From Herbaspirillum sp. RTI4 (GTDB lineage: Bacteria > Pseudomonadota > Gammaproteobacteria > Burkholderiales > Burkholderiaceae_D): a stretch of 64,000 nt of DNA. Location of the stretch: assembly GCF_034313965.1 (NCBI RefSeq), contig NZ_JAVIWQ010000002.1:2976001-3040000 (forward strand), read 5' to 3'. Position numbers and translations under genes: made by a program. Shown here one piece after another: positions 1 to 8,721 of this stretch. Positions within the stretch are counted from its first letter, which is position 1, and the number at the start of each line of letters is the position of its first letter. Below the pieces are notes generated by a model. The model searched no databases, had not been told where the DNA came from, and saw nothing but the letters and a program-made list of their open reading frames with translations.

Positions 1-1
1 C

Positions 2-2653
2 GAAGAAGCGCTGTCCTGGTACGTCGATGACACGGTCAGTAAAGCCGTTCTCTCGGTCCCCGGTGTAGGACGCATGGATCGCGTCGGTGGACTGACGCGT
101 CAGGTGCGGGTGGCGGTCGATCCGGTGCGCATGGCGGCACAGGGCGTGACCAGCGTCGATATTTCACAAGCCTTGCGCAACATGCAGCAGGAATCGTCCG
201 GCGGGCGCGGCCAGTTCGGCCAGGGCGAGCAAGCGGCGCGGGTGATTGCGACCGTGCATCAGGCGTCGGAACTGGCGGCGTTTCCCATTGCGATGAGCAA
301 CGGTCGCAAGCTGCGGCTGGATCAGGTTGCCACCATTACCGATGGCAATGCCGAGCGCACGCAGATTGCTTTGCTTGACGGTAAACCGGTCGTAGGTTTC
401 AAGGTGTTTCGCGCCAAGGGCAAGGACGAAACCGTGATTGCCAGCAAGGTCGGCGCCGTTTTGGAGAAACTGCAAGCAGGCAAACCTGAACTCACATTCA
501 CCAAAATTTCCGGCACGGTCGGCTATACCCAGGAGCAGTTCGATGGTTCCATGGACATGCTGTACGAAGGCGCGATCCTTGCCGTGCTGGTGGTGTGGTG
601 GTTCCTGCGCGACTGGCGCGCCACGCTGGTGGCGGCATCGGCTTTGCCGTTGTCGATACTGCCGGCGTTTGCCGTCATGTCCTGGTTCGGGTTTTCGCTC
701 AACACGCTGACATTGCTGGCGCTGGCGGTAATTGTGGGCATTCTGGTCGATGATGCGATTGTTGAAATCGAAAACATCGAGCGACACGCGCACATGGGCA
801 AACCGATCTTGCAGGCTGCCGGTGATGCCGTGACGGAAATTGCGCTGGCGGTCATGGCAACCACCATGACGCTGGTGGTGGTGTTTCTGCCGACGGCCAT
901 GATGAGCGGCGTTCCCGGCCTGTTTTTCAAACAGTTCGGCTGGACGGCCGTGATCGCGGTGCTGGCGTCGCTCTTGGTGGCCCGAATTCTCACGCCGATG
1001 ATGGCCGCCTATCTGCTCAAATCGAAGCCGGGCGCGACCGAGCAACAGGACAGCCGCCTCATGCGCGGCTATCTGCGCGCCGTGCGCTGGTGTCTGACGC
1101 ATCGCAAAACCACAATGGCGGCGGCCACTTTATTTTTCATTGGCTCAGTGGCACTGGTGCCGTTTATTTCCAGCGGCCTGATTCCCCCTGCCGACCGCGG
1201 TTACACCACAATCAACATCGAACTACCTCCGGGAAGTTCGCTGCAAGATACGCTGGGCGTTTCCGAAATTGCCCGCGCGGCGCTGTCCGATATCCACGGC
1301 ATCGATGCGGCATTTACTACCGTAGGCGTATCGCAAGTGGTCGGCGGCGGGCTGCTACAGGCCGGTGAAGTGCGTAACGGCACATTGACGCTGACGCTGT
1401 CGGATCGCAAACAGCGGCCACTACAGGGGCAGATCGAAAAGGCGCTGCGCCGCGCGCTGCTGACCGTTCCCGGCGCACGCTTTACGATAGGCAGCGGCGG
1501 CCCCGGCGAGAAGATGCAACTGATTCTGGCCAGCGATAATCAAGCGGCGCTCAAAGCCTCGGCGCAAGCGCTGGAACGTGAATTGCGCGGTGTCGGAAAA
1601 TTGGCCAATATCAGTTCCACTGCCAGTCTGGAACGTCCAGAAATTATTGTGCGGCCGGATCTGCTGCGCGCCAGCGAATTGGGTGTATCCAGCGCGGCCA
1701 TCGGTCAGGTGGTGCGTGTGGCAACGGCGGGCGATTTCTCTTCCAATCTGGCCAAACTCAATCTCGATAATCGTCAGGTGGACATCAACGTCAGCATTCC
1801 TGACGCCGAACGCCAGAACCTGAGCACCTTCGCTAATCTGCGGGTACCGGCGCGCAACGGACTGGTGCCGCTGTCGTCGGTGGCGGCGCTATCGGTGGAA
1901 AGCGGCCCCTCCAAAATCGAACGCTATGATCGCCGGCGCTATGTGACGGTCAGCGCCGATCTCGGCGGCATGCCGCTGGGCGAGGCGCTGGCGGCGGCGC
2001 AAGCCTTGCCGGCCGTCAAGAAAATGCCGTCGAGCGTGCAATTGATTCAGACCGGCGACGCGGAAATCGCCGCCGAACTGGGTGCGGGTTTTGTGATGGC
2101 GATTCTGATCGGCATCGTGTGCGTGTTCTGCGTGCTGGTGCTGCTGTTCCGCGATTTTCTGCAACCGATTACGATTCTGTCGGCGATTCCTTTATCGCTG
2201 GGCGGCGCTTTCGTGGCGTTGTTGCTGGCGCATAGCGAACTCGATATTCCCTCCATGATCGGGCTGGTGATGTTGATGGGGATCGTGACCAAAAATTCGA
2301 TCCTGCTGGTGGAATACACCATCGTCGGCAAACGCGACCGCGGCATGTCGCTTTACGATGCGCTGATCGACGCCTGCCATAAACGGGTGCGGCCGATCGT
2401 GATGACGACCGTGGCCATGATTGCCGGTATGTTGCCGATTGCGCTGGGACTGGGCGCGGATGCCAGTTTCCGGCAGCCAATGGCAGTGGCGGTTATCGGC
2501 GGTTTGTTGACCTCGACGGCGCTGAGTTTGCTGGTGGTGCCGGTGGTTTTCACGTATGTTGAGCAATTCGAGCACTGGCTGAAGGGGCGACTGCCGCATA
2601 AACCGGCAGATCATGCCTCAGCACAGGACAACGAGCCGATTACGGTATCCTGA
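2..2653 (+). CDS. RND efflux transporter, inner-membrane pump subunit (5' partial)
   Basis: The reading frame is open from the first bases of the window, so the N-terminal part of the pump is outside. RND pumps are proton-driven trimeric transporters that expel drugs or other compounds through a periplasmic adaptor and an outer-membrane channel. The visible part holds the central membrane block with the paired aspartates of TM4 (GILVDDAIVEIENIER), a second periplasmic porter region, and the C-terminal membrane block with the conserved lysine of TM10 (MGIVTKNSILLVEY). The paired D-D and the lysine fit the hydrophobic/drug (HAE-1, MdtB/C-like) branch. The adaptor and outer-membrane genes must lie upstream if present. 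The substrate cannot be told from sequence. Confidence 0.93.
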   Translation, partial: EEALSWYVDDTVSKAVLSVPGVGRMDRVGGLTRQVRVAVDPVRMAAQGVTSVDISQALRNMQQESSGGRGQFGQGEQAARVIATVHQASELAAFPIAMSNGRKLRLDQVATITDGNAERTQIALLDGKPVVGFKVFRAKGKDETVIASKVGAVLEKLQAGKPELTFTKISGTVGYTQEQFDGSMDMLYEGAILAVLVVWWFLRDWRATLVAASALPLSILPAFAVMSWFGFSLNTLTLLALAVIVGILVDDAIVEIENIERHAHMGKPILQAAGDAVTEIALAVMATTMTLVVVFLPTAMMSGVPGLFFKQFGWTAVIAVLASLLVARILTPMMAAYLLKSKPGATEQQDSRLMRGYLRAVRWCLTHRKTTMAAATLFFIGSVALVPFISSGLIPPADRGYTTINIELPPGSSLQDTLGVSEIARAALSDIHGIDAAFTTVGVSQVVGGGLLQAGEVRNGTLTLTLSDRKQRPLQGQIEKALRRALLTVPGARFTIGSGGPGEKMQLILASDNQAALKASAQALERELRGVGKLANISSTASLERPEIIVRPDLLRASELGVSSAAIGQVVRVATAGDFSSNLAKLNLDNRQVDINVSIPDAERQNLSTFANLRVPARNGLVPLSSVAALSVESGPSKIERYDRRRYVTVSADLGGMPLGEALAAAQALPAVKKMPSSVQLIQTGDAEIAAELGAGFVMAILIGIVCVFCVLVLLFRDFLQPITILSAIPLSLGGAFVALLLAHSELDIPSMIGLVMLMGIVTKNSILLVEYTIVGKRDRGMSLYDALIDACHKRVRPIVMTTVAMIAGMLPIALGLGADASFRQPMAVAVIGGLLTSTALSLLVVPVVFTYVEQFEHWLKGRLPHKPADHASAQDNEPITVS

Positions 2654-2680
2654 AGCAAACTGAACTCACTCATTAAAAAA

Positions 2681-3505
2681 ATGAAAAAAACACTCTCGCT
2701 TAGCCTGATTGCCCTCAGCCTCCAGGCGCATGGTGCGGAAATCGATTCACGCACTGAACAGCGGCTTAAGGCCGTGGTGGCCGGAGAGCACCGCTCACAG
2801 GAAAATCGCGATCGGGATCGTTATCGCCACCCGGCTGAAACGCTGGGATTTTTCGGTATTGCCGACACGCAAACCGTTGTCGAAATTTATCCGGGCTCGG
2901 GTTGGTATACAGAAATACTGGCGCCCTTGCTCAAGCCACACGGCAAACTTTACGAAGCCAGCTACTCGGATAGCGATGCCAACAGCACGCCGTATCAAAT
3001 CAAGGCAACCGTCGCCCTGAAAAAGAAGCTCGCAGACAATCTGGCCGTATATGGCCCGGTAACCGTCACAACGCTTCAGCCGCCATCGGCAACGACTATC
3101 GCGCCACCGGGTTCGGCCGATCTGGTGCTGACTTTTCGCAACGTACATAACTGGGCCAAAGACGGCACTGCCGAGACGGTGTTTGCCTCCTTTTTCACTG
3201 CGCTGAAACCAGGCGGCGTATTAGGCGTGGTCGAGCACCGCGCCAATCCCGACAGCACGCTGGCACAGTCGATCAAGAGCGGTTACATGACCGAAGCCAA
3301 AGTCATTTCTCTGGCGGAACAAGCCGGTTTCAAAATGGCGGCGAGAAGCGAGATCAATGGCAATCCCTGGGATATGAAGAACTACGCTGAAGGCGTCTGG
3401 GCCTTGCCACCGACACTGAACACGACGCCGGACAATCGCGCCCGCTATCTGGCCATCGGGGAAAGTGATCGCATGACGCTGAAGTTTGTGAAGCCGGGGC
3501 GCTGA
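2681..3505 (+). CDS. Exported class I SAM-methyltransferase-like protein
   Basis: A 274-residue protein that opens with a short positively charged, hydrophobic signal peptide (MKKTLSLSLIALSLQAHGAE). The mature part has a methyltransferase-like Rossmann fold: VVEIYPGSGWYTEILAP at about residues 67-83 resembles the SAM-binding loop, and ADLVLTFRNVHNW matches motif IV. It fits a family of predicted periplasmic methyltransferases (COG4798) with no known substrate. It starts 27 bp after the efflux pump gene on the same strand, so the two could share a transcript, but no functional link is evident. A methyltransferase in the periplasm would lack SAM, so it may bind another ligand. Confidence 0.75.
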   Translation: MKKTLSLSLIALSLQAHGAEIDSRTEQRLKAVVAGEHRSQENRDRDRYRHPAETLGFFGIADTQTVVEIYPGSGWYTEILAPLLKPHGKLYEASYSDSDANSTPYQIKATVALKKKLADNLAVYGPVTVTTLQPPSATTIAPPGSADLVLTFRNVHNWAKDGTAETVFASFFTALKPGGVLGVVEHRANPDSTLAQSIKSGYMTEAKVISLAEQAGFKMAARSEINGNPWDMKNYAEGVWALPPTLNTTPDNRARYLAIGESDRMTLKFVKPGR

Positions 3506-3604
3506 GAATTACTCTGAGACAAGATATGGCCCGGTTTAACTGGACAGTCAATTGCTATCCTCTGAGATTGTGCCGGGCAAAAATTTAATCAGAGCTTGCG
3601 CAGT

Positions 3605-4363
3605 TCAATGCGCCGTTCTGGCCGCCCGTTGTTTGAACAGCAAGATACATAGCAGCATAAAAACGAATAAAGCCGCTGATGCCGAATAACGACTCAGCGC
3701 CAGCCCGCCGGCGCTGAACGGTTTGTCCAGAAAATCGCCTACTACGGCACCGAGCGGGCGCGTCAGAATGAATGCCGCCCAAAACAGTAGCGTGCGCGAG
3801 AGCGTCGTCCAGTAGTAAGCCACTACGACCAATGCCAATAGTGCGCCAAACACCATTGCCGCTCCGGTGTAACCGAATCCGGCGGTATCGGCCGTCCAGT
3901 CACCCACTGCGGTTCCCAGTGTCTGGGAAAACATAATCGTCACCCAGTAAAACATTTCTGCCTTGGGCGAACTGACCGAGCCTACCGAAACGGAACCCAA
4001 GCTTCGATGCCATATAAAAAGCGAAATAACTAGCAGAGCAAGAAGCAAGGACGAGCCGCCAGCATAGCCAATGCCAAGGGAGCGGTCCGCAAAATCGGCA
4101 AGCGTGGTGCCGACGGTGGTAGTGGCAATGATGGTTGTCCAGTAAAGAAGCGGATGAAATTGCTTTGCCTTGATCTGCGCGATGACTGCCACAATAAACA
4201 GGACTGCAAAAATCAGGGTGCTCATCAGATAACCCAGATTCATCGACATCGACACGGCATCGCCGCCTGTTTCGCCCAGCGTGGTCGCCGCGATTTTAAT
4301 GATCCAGAATAAAAAAGTGACTTCCGGAACCTTGCTCAGCGCTGTTTCTGTTGAAGTATTCAT
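3605..4363 (-). CDS. Integral membrane protein with four internal repeats (DUF347/COG4705-like)
   Basis: A 252-residue, strongly hydrophobic protein made of four similar units. Each contains a T/P-L/V-G-x-x-x-x-D block: TTLGETGGDAVS, TTVGTTLADFADRSLGIG, QTLGTAVGDWTADTAGFG and RPLGAVVGDFLDKPFSAGG. Each unit spans about two transmembrane helices. This is the arrangement of the DUF347 repeat family of uncharacterised bacterial membrane proteins. The regularly placed acidic residues inside the membrane segments suggest ion or proton handling, which is inference only. It is transcribed alone, convergent with the methyltransferase-like gene. Confidence 0.75.
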   Translation of the reverse strand: MNTSTETALSKVPEVTFLFWIIKIAATTLGETGGDAVSMSMNLGYLMSTLIFAVLFIVAVIAQIKAKQFHPLLYWTTIIATTTVGTTLADFADRSLGIGYAGGSSLLLALLVISLFIWHRSLGSVSVGSVSSPKAEMFYWVTIMFSQTLGTAVGDWTADTAGFGYTGAAMVFGALLALVVVAYYWTTLSRTLLFWAAFILTRPLGAVVGDFLDKPFSAGGLALSRYSASAALFVFMLLCILLFKQRAARTAH

Positions 4364-4736
4364 CGTGGTTCTCGCTATGTTGTTATGACTGGCCCTGGAG
4401 GGAGTCCGAGGCGTTCAGCAGTTTGGCCATTGCTTGGCCAGCTTGATTGGCGCACATGCGTAACGGCAGGAAAAACACAATGGCCCACGATACGCGAATG
4501 AACGCACGAATGATGCCTCGTTTGAAACCGGCATTGACTGCCTTTCCTGCAGGGCTGGCTGTTCTTGTTCCAAGTCTGACCGGCCAAACTTAGGGCAGTC
4601 ATAGGGCGATCACTTGTGCAGTATTTCGATTGTTCCGATTGTTCCGATTGGGATAATCAAGGAAAATGTAGTAGTGCGATATTTTCAAACATGCGTAAAT
4701 AGCAGAAATCAACAACAACACAAAATTGAAGGCTAT
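4364..4736. other. Intergenic region with a 9-bp tandem repeat
   Basis: No convincing gene was found between the DUF347-type gene and the DUF4268 gene; a 75-codon frame on the minus strand lacks any recognisable feature. At 4627-4650 the unit CGATTGTTC is repeated almost three times in tandem, about 90 bp upstream of the DUF4268 start, where it could serve as a regulatory protein site. This is the boundary between core-like DNA and a more AT-rich gene. Confidence 0.4.
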
Positions 4737-5834
4737 ATGGCTATTTTTGAAATGACACAAGACAATCTCACTGCGCTCAGTGAAACAAGTTTTGATATTG
4801 AAGGCATTTACGAGCGCAAAGACCTTCAACGCCACTTGAAGAACAACATCGCGGTATTGGCCCCAGATTTGATGGTTATCTCTGAAGAGTATGGTGACTG
4901 GATTGACAGCCTCAGAAGGATCGATTTGCTCTGTCTGGATAGAGTAGGCAACCTGGTAGTAGTAGAAATCAAGCGAACCAATGATGGTGGACATATGGAG
5001 CTTCAAGCCATCCGTTATGCTGCCATGCTGTCAACCATGACCTTTAAACAGCTTGTAGATGCCCATATTGCTTATCTGATTAAGGAACTCAGACCTACAG
5101 AAACCGCAGAAGCCGAAATCTGCGCATTTCTCCACTTAGAAGAGTCAGATGAGGACACGTTTGGCAATGAGGTTCGTATTATCCTAGCCTCCCCGAGTTT
5201 CTCCAAAGAAATTACTATGGCGGTCTTGTGGCTCAATGACCATGATTTAGACATCCGTTGCATTAAATTGAAGCCATATCGGCTTGAGGACAAGATCCTA
5301 TTAGATGTTCAGCAAATCATTCCATTGCCTGAAGCTGCTGACTTCCAGACTCAGATCCGTGCAAAGGAATCAGCCGAAAGGGTTCAAAAGGTGGAAAGGT
5401 ACGATATCCGTTACCATTTCTGGGAGGGGCTGCTAACCTATGCCAAGTCCAAGACTCAGCTTCATGCCACCCGCAGACCAGGTAAGTATCACTGGATTGG
5501 CGGATCAACCGGTAAAGCCGGTATCTCTCTAAATTATGTAATTCGTCGTGATGATGCTCAGGTGGAGCTATACATCGATAGCCCCGATGAAGAAATCAAT
5601 AGTAGCAGGTTCAAATACTTGGAAAACAATGCGGATGCAATCAGTACCGAATTCGGTGAAGGGCTCATCTGGGAAGATTTACCAGGTAGGAGAGCGCGCA
5701 GAGTCAAGTTTGAGCTTCAGGGTGGTTGGAAGGCCGATAGGAGCGAATGGAAAAACATGCAACACAACATGGTTGACGCAATGGTGAGGCTTGAAAATTC
5801 ATTCCGACCGTTTATCAACTCAGTGAACATGTAG
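4737..5834 (+). CDS. DUF4268 protein with PD-(D/E)XK-like nuclease motif
   Basis: A 365-residue soluble protein. The N-terminal half has a restriction-endonuclease-like core: RRIDLLCLDRVGNLVVVEIKR carries the aspartate followed by E-x-K spacing typical of the PD-(D/E)XK fold, followed by a glutamine/tyrosine helix (ELQAIRYAAML). The C-terminal half (YHFWEGLL to the end) matches the DUF4268 domain, which is often attached to such nucleases. The ATG at 4737 was chosen because GAAGG lies just upstream and similarity begins there; an upstream in-frame start at 4614 would add an implausible tail. The gene is AT-richer than its neighbours, stands alone and lies next to mobile-element wreckage, so it was probably acquired. 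A defence or DNA-repair role is inferred. Confidence 0.7.
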   Translation: MAIFEMTQDNLTALSETSFDIEGIYERKDLQRHLKNNIAVLAPDLMVISEEYGDWIDSLRRIDLLCLDRVGNLVVVEIKRTNDGGHMELQAIRYAAMLSTMTFKQLVDAHIAYLIKELRPTETAEAEICAFLHLEESDEDTFGNEVRIILASPSFSKEITMAVLWLNDHDLDIRCIKLKPYRLEDKILLDVQQIIPLPEAADFQTQIRAKESAERVQKVERYDIRYHFWEGLLTYAKSKTQLHATRRPGKYHWIGGSTGKAGISLNYVIRRDDAQVELYIDSPDEEINSSRFKYLENNADAISTEFGEGLIWEDLPGRRARRVKFELQGGWKADRSEWKNMQHNMVDAMVRLENSFRPFINSVNM

Positions 5835-5882
5835 TAGTTCCGACTTGATCAGGCAGTAAAGCATCGTCAAATGGATGCGGTT

Positions 5883-6050
5883 TGTAGTGGTCAAGTAATC
5901 CCGGACACTGCGTTAAGTTTTTCTTCGGCCACTGCCGGCGCGAGTCCGTCATTGAACTAATGTGCCCGTATCCAGTTATATCGTTGCATCAAATAATGAC
6001 TGATGTCCCGGTACGCTTGTTGTGCCGTCGGGCAAGCCAGTTGAACGAGT
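5883..6050 (-). pseudogene. IS3-family transposase remnant (orfB C-terminus and inverted-repeat end)
   Basis: On the minus strand the sequence reads YLMQRYNWIRAH-stop-FNDGLAPAVAEEKLN and then VSGIT with a stop. This is the usual C-terminal tail of IS3-family orfB proteins, carrying an internal amber codon. It ends in TGTAGTGGTCAAGTAATCCC at 5883, which closely matches the end of the IS3-family copy at 39237. The rest of the element is missing, so this is a decayed end fragment. It lies outside the left att repeat. Confidence 0.7.
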
Positions 6051-6069
6051 AAACACCAGAGCCTGACGT

Positions 6070-6306
6070 AGTACCTTAAAACGTGTCGGCATTGAGAACT
6101 TCCGCTGGCACGATCTCCGGCATACCTGGGCAAGCTGGCTGGTACAGAACGGTACGCCTTTGTATGACGTTCAGGAAATGGGAGGCTGGAAGTCTTCAGA
6201 AATGGTGCTGCGGTATGCGTACTTGGCCACAGCCCAAATGGCGAAGCACGCGGCTATTGTAGGAAATCTACTTAGCGGCATAAAGACGGCACAATGTGAT
6301 TCGTAA
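6070..6306 (+). pseudogene. Tyrosine integrase C-terminal remnant
   Basis: The frame reads [20 protein letters not shown], then [16 protein letters not shown], and stops at 6304-6306. These are the H-x-x-R, H/W and catalytic tyrosine boxes of the tyrosine recombinase C-terminus. The N-terminal two thirds are absent. It differs from the island integrase at the right end and lies just outside the left att repeat in the opposite orientation. It is probably the scar of an earlier element that used the same tRNA-Asn site. Confidence 0.75.
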
Positions 6307-6320
6307 GCCCAAAAAGAAAA

Positions 6321-6346
6321 AAGCCCCAATCTTTCGATTGAGGCTT
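6321..6346 (-). terminator. Rho-independent terminator, original downstream signal of tRNA-Asn
   Basis: A stem AAGCC-CAATC / GATTG-GGCTT with a TTTC loop is followed on the minus strand by a T-rich tract. It lies just beyond the truncated tRNA-Asn end. Before island insertion it would have terminated the tRNA transcript. Confidence 0.6.
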
Positions 6347-6355
6347 TATATTCTG

Positions 6356-6402
6356 TGGCTCCCCGACCTGGACTCGAACCAGGGACCTGCGGATTAACAG
6401 TC
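6356..6402 (-). repeat. attL: Left attachment site: 3' part of tRNA-Asn
   Basis: These 47 bp are identical to 47342-47388, the 3' part of the intact tRNA-Asn gene from the CCA end through the T arm to the anticodon loop. After 6402 the tRNA sequence stops matching. A duplicated tRNA 3' end at the far side of an integrase-bearing island is the standard product of tyrosine-integrase insertion. Confidence 0.93.
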
Positions 6403-6759
6403 AAACCAAGCGAGGATTACATTACAGCTAATCACCTGATTTAACAAGAGATTCCGTCACTCACACTCTTTCCACATCACGTGAAATGACCACCCCTTTC
6501 CGGCAAATTTCCGGCAGTATTGGTGCGATAACTAGGAGCGTTTCGATATGGAATTGCTTATTCGCACCGACATTGCGGGGGTTCGCGCATCAAATTTGCC
6601 GACTCAACGACTTACAGAATGATCCATTAATTGAACGTCCGCTCTTGGCGACAGCAGTCAATCAGCTTTCGACCCGAAGCGGACGTTCGACGTTGTTGAG
6701 TTGCGCGCAAACAAATCAGCCGATGCTTTGAGGGCCAAATGGGTTTTGACGCGCGCAAA
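6403..6759. other. Island left end, non-coding, with candidate integrase arm sites
   Basis: No supported gene was found; an 81-codon frame starting at 6486 has no features. The stretch contains two TTCCGGCA repeats described separately. Base composition changes at the att repeat. Confidence 0.5.
6498..6516 (+). promoter_or_regulatory. Candidate integrase arm-type sites, left end
   Basis: TTCCGGCA occurs at 6498-6505 and 6509-6516, an 11-bp period (one helical turn), about 95 bp inside the left att repeat. The same pair with the same period and orientation lies about 92 bp inside the right att repeat at 47231-47249. Confidence 0.6.
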
Positions 6760-7464
6760 TCATACTTTCGTCATCTTTGTCTGTTTTCTTTTTCTTTTTG
6801 AATCTCGCCAAACTTCGACTCTGTAGTGCAGTGGAGGCGGAAAGTCCGGGGTAAGGCGCCTCGGTGCCTTCGGTAGCCTACTGTCCATCGTTTCCATCTG
6901 CGGCATCTCGACCAATTCACCAAATGGCAGATGCACTTGTTGATGATGGCGCGGACAAGTACGAAAAGCGTTTGCTAAAACGTCAAAGAGGCCAGGAACT
7001 TCGGCGGCTTCATCACCTAATATTGCATTTGCTAGAATCGATGCCTCTTCAGGTGTCAGCTCTCCCTTCTGCACCCGAACGAAGAGCCTTTGAAGCGAGG
7101 TTGGCACGCCGCCCTTTTTTCTAACGGTTGTTTTATCGTCTGGACAAGAGAATGTGCTTTGAGCATGCTCGGCTAAGAATTTCCCTGTGTCGCTCACCTG
7201 TTTACTGATAGCGTCAATCCCCGACATCAAACCACCGTAGGCAGATATGCCAACGAGGAAGACCCCAGCAGTCGACTTGATCTTGCCCCAGCCATTAATT
7301 GATCCTTCTTCAATTTGAAGGAATAAAGAGTAATCGGGTAAAGCCAAATGCTGATCGACGTATGTCTCCCACTCGTCAAACAACTCGCTTGATAGAGATT
7401 TAAGCCTTGGAGCGTTGACGCTTTGAATAGCCAGGTTAAAGTCGGTAGAGCCGAGATCTAGCAT
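6760..7464 (-). CDS. Hypothetical island protein
   Basis: A 234-residue protein not recognised. The middle has a short hydrophobic, glycine-rich stretch (AGVFLVGISAYGGLMSG) that may be a membrane segment. Around residue 145 it has KGELTPEEASILANAILG, which resembles a small helical domain. The C-terminus is strongly basic (SKRKRKQTKMTKV). It is followed on the same strand by nothing before the att site. No defence or mobility function can be assigned. Confidence 0.55.
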   Translation of the reverse strand: MLDLGSTDFNLAIQSVNAPRLKSLSSELFDEWETYVDQHLALPDYSLFLQIEEGSINGWGKIKSTAGVFLVGISAYGGLMSGIDAISKQVSDTGKFLAEHAQSTFSCPDDKTTVRKKGGVPTSLQRLFVRVQKGELTPEEASILANAILGDEAAEVPGLFDVLANAFRTCPRHHQQVHLPFGELVEMPQMETMDSRLPKAPRRLTPDFPPPLHYRVEVWRDSKRKRKQTKMTKV

Positions 7465-7652
7465 GAGCTTCTATCTTTCTATGTGGCGCGTATGTGAGTG
7501 TCCGCCGCCGATGGTGGACATTTTAATTGCAGTCATCGCCCCGGTTCGGCGGGCCGGCGACTTTGAACCGAACGCTTGGCAGCCAGCTCGGTAACATTGG
7601 CGCACAAATTCAAAATGCGCTCGACAAATAATGCGTTCACTTTGAGAATTCA

Positions 7653-8319
7653 TTAAGTTGAGAGAAGTAACGCTCGGCACCGCTCAGCTTTTTTCGTCAA
7701 AGTAGGCAAAAACGACTCAATCGGTGTGTTTAACGGAATGTCGTACATCTCCCGTGACAGCCAAGGGATTCCTTGATCCCAAAGTACCCCCCCACTGCCA
7801 AGCATAAAGACGAAGCATTTCCGGCCATTCGCTGTGGACGCCCCGCTTAACAAGGTCACGGATACTTACACCGCCGCCATAAAACAAAACGCCATCTGAT
7901 TTCAGACGACGATACGTTGGCCAATCTCCGTCATAACCAAGTTGAAGCTCAATACCGTCTAGCTGTCGCAAGTTAAGTCCATCGCCTGGTTTTCCCTCCA
8001 CAATATCTTGCTGAGAAAAATCTTCACTCTCATTCGCAATTTTTCCGTTGTTCTCCACGACTACGATATGCGCAGCGCGCTTCAGGAGTTTTGCGACGCG
8101 ATATTCCAACTCTTGTATTTGATTTGCTTGCGGAGCTCGTGTTTTATTCTCAATTGGGTAAAGTGAATATCGATACGACTGACCGTCTGGAAGATCCAGT
8201 TTTTCGTCTAATTGAGCGAAAGTTAACCCTGTTATATCGCGCGACTCTTCAATCAGCATCGCAGCGAAACGCGTTAAGGCTGGTCGCAGCCTACGCCCTT
8301 TATTTTCACCCACATTCAT
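7653..8319 (-). pseudogene. Module gene A, left copy, frameshifted at a G-run
   Basis: This is the left copy of an unknown protein that also occurs intact at 41307-42107. The two share the N-terminal GRRLRPALTRFAAMLIEE-type block, a HIVVVENN stretch, the PGDGLNLR box and LQLGYDGDWPTYR. The frame breaks at a run of seven Cs (7787-7793, Gs on the coding strand). With one G fewer it continues as VLWDQGIPWLSRE, exactly where the intact copy has VLWDRGLPWLSRE. The start at 8319 (MNVGENKGRR) matches the paralogue. It is divergent from gene B and is probably a phage/ICE-type regulatory or replication-associated gene. The break may be a true mutation, a phase-variable tract or an assembly error. Confidence 0.65.
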
Positions 8320-8415
8320 TTTTATTATCCCGCCAATCAAAAACTGGCCGTTTTCAAAATCGTTGGATGATTTTAGGCTGTAGCTATGTTAACTGCAAAT
8401 TATTGGTGATTTCAA

Positions 8416-8721
8416 ATGGCAAAAATAGAAGCCGATTTTCGGCAAGCATTCGCGAGAATGGCACCGCAAGCCATAGTCACACGCGCTGAATTGGCCATCC
8501 TTCTTAGCACTACAGAAGGAGCTATTTCTCAAATGGCGTATCGCGGCGAACTTCCTAAGACTGCGTTTCCCGGAAAGCGGCGATCGTGCTGGTTCGTTTC
8601 GGACATTCGGCGTTGGTTAGATGAACTCGCCGTTACGCGATCGTCTGGTGGCGAACATATGCAAGTAAATAAAACAACCAAAGTGGGCCGGCCGCGCCTT
8701 TCTTCCGAAGTTGGCATATGA
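8416..8721 (+). CDS. Module gene B, left copy: small HTH (excisionase/AlpA-like) protein
   Basis: A 101-residue protein with a helix-turn-helix or winged-helix core: LAILLSTTEGAISQMAYRGELP is followed by a basic wing with WFVSDIRRWLD. This is the layout of excisionase/AlpA-type DNA-binding proteins. It is closely similar to the protein at 40904-41209. It is divergent from gene A with about 95 bp between them. Its stop overlaps the start of gene C (ATGA at 8718), so B and C are translationally coupled. Its likely role is control of excision or of the module's own genes. Confidence 0.65.
   Translation: MAKIEADFRQAFARMAPQAIVTRAELAILLSTTEGAISQMAYRGELPKTAFPGKRRSCWFVSDIRRWLDELAVTRSSGGEHMQVNKTTKVGRPRLSSEVGI

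Noticed and set aside
164..1102. A 312-codon minus-strand frame opposite the RND pump
   Set aside because: Low-complexity, His/Arg/Gln-rich translation typical of antisense shadow of a GC-rich gene; the plus-strand pump is certain.
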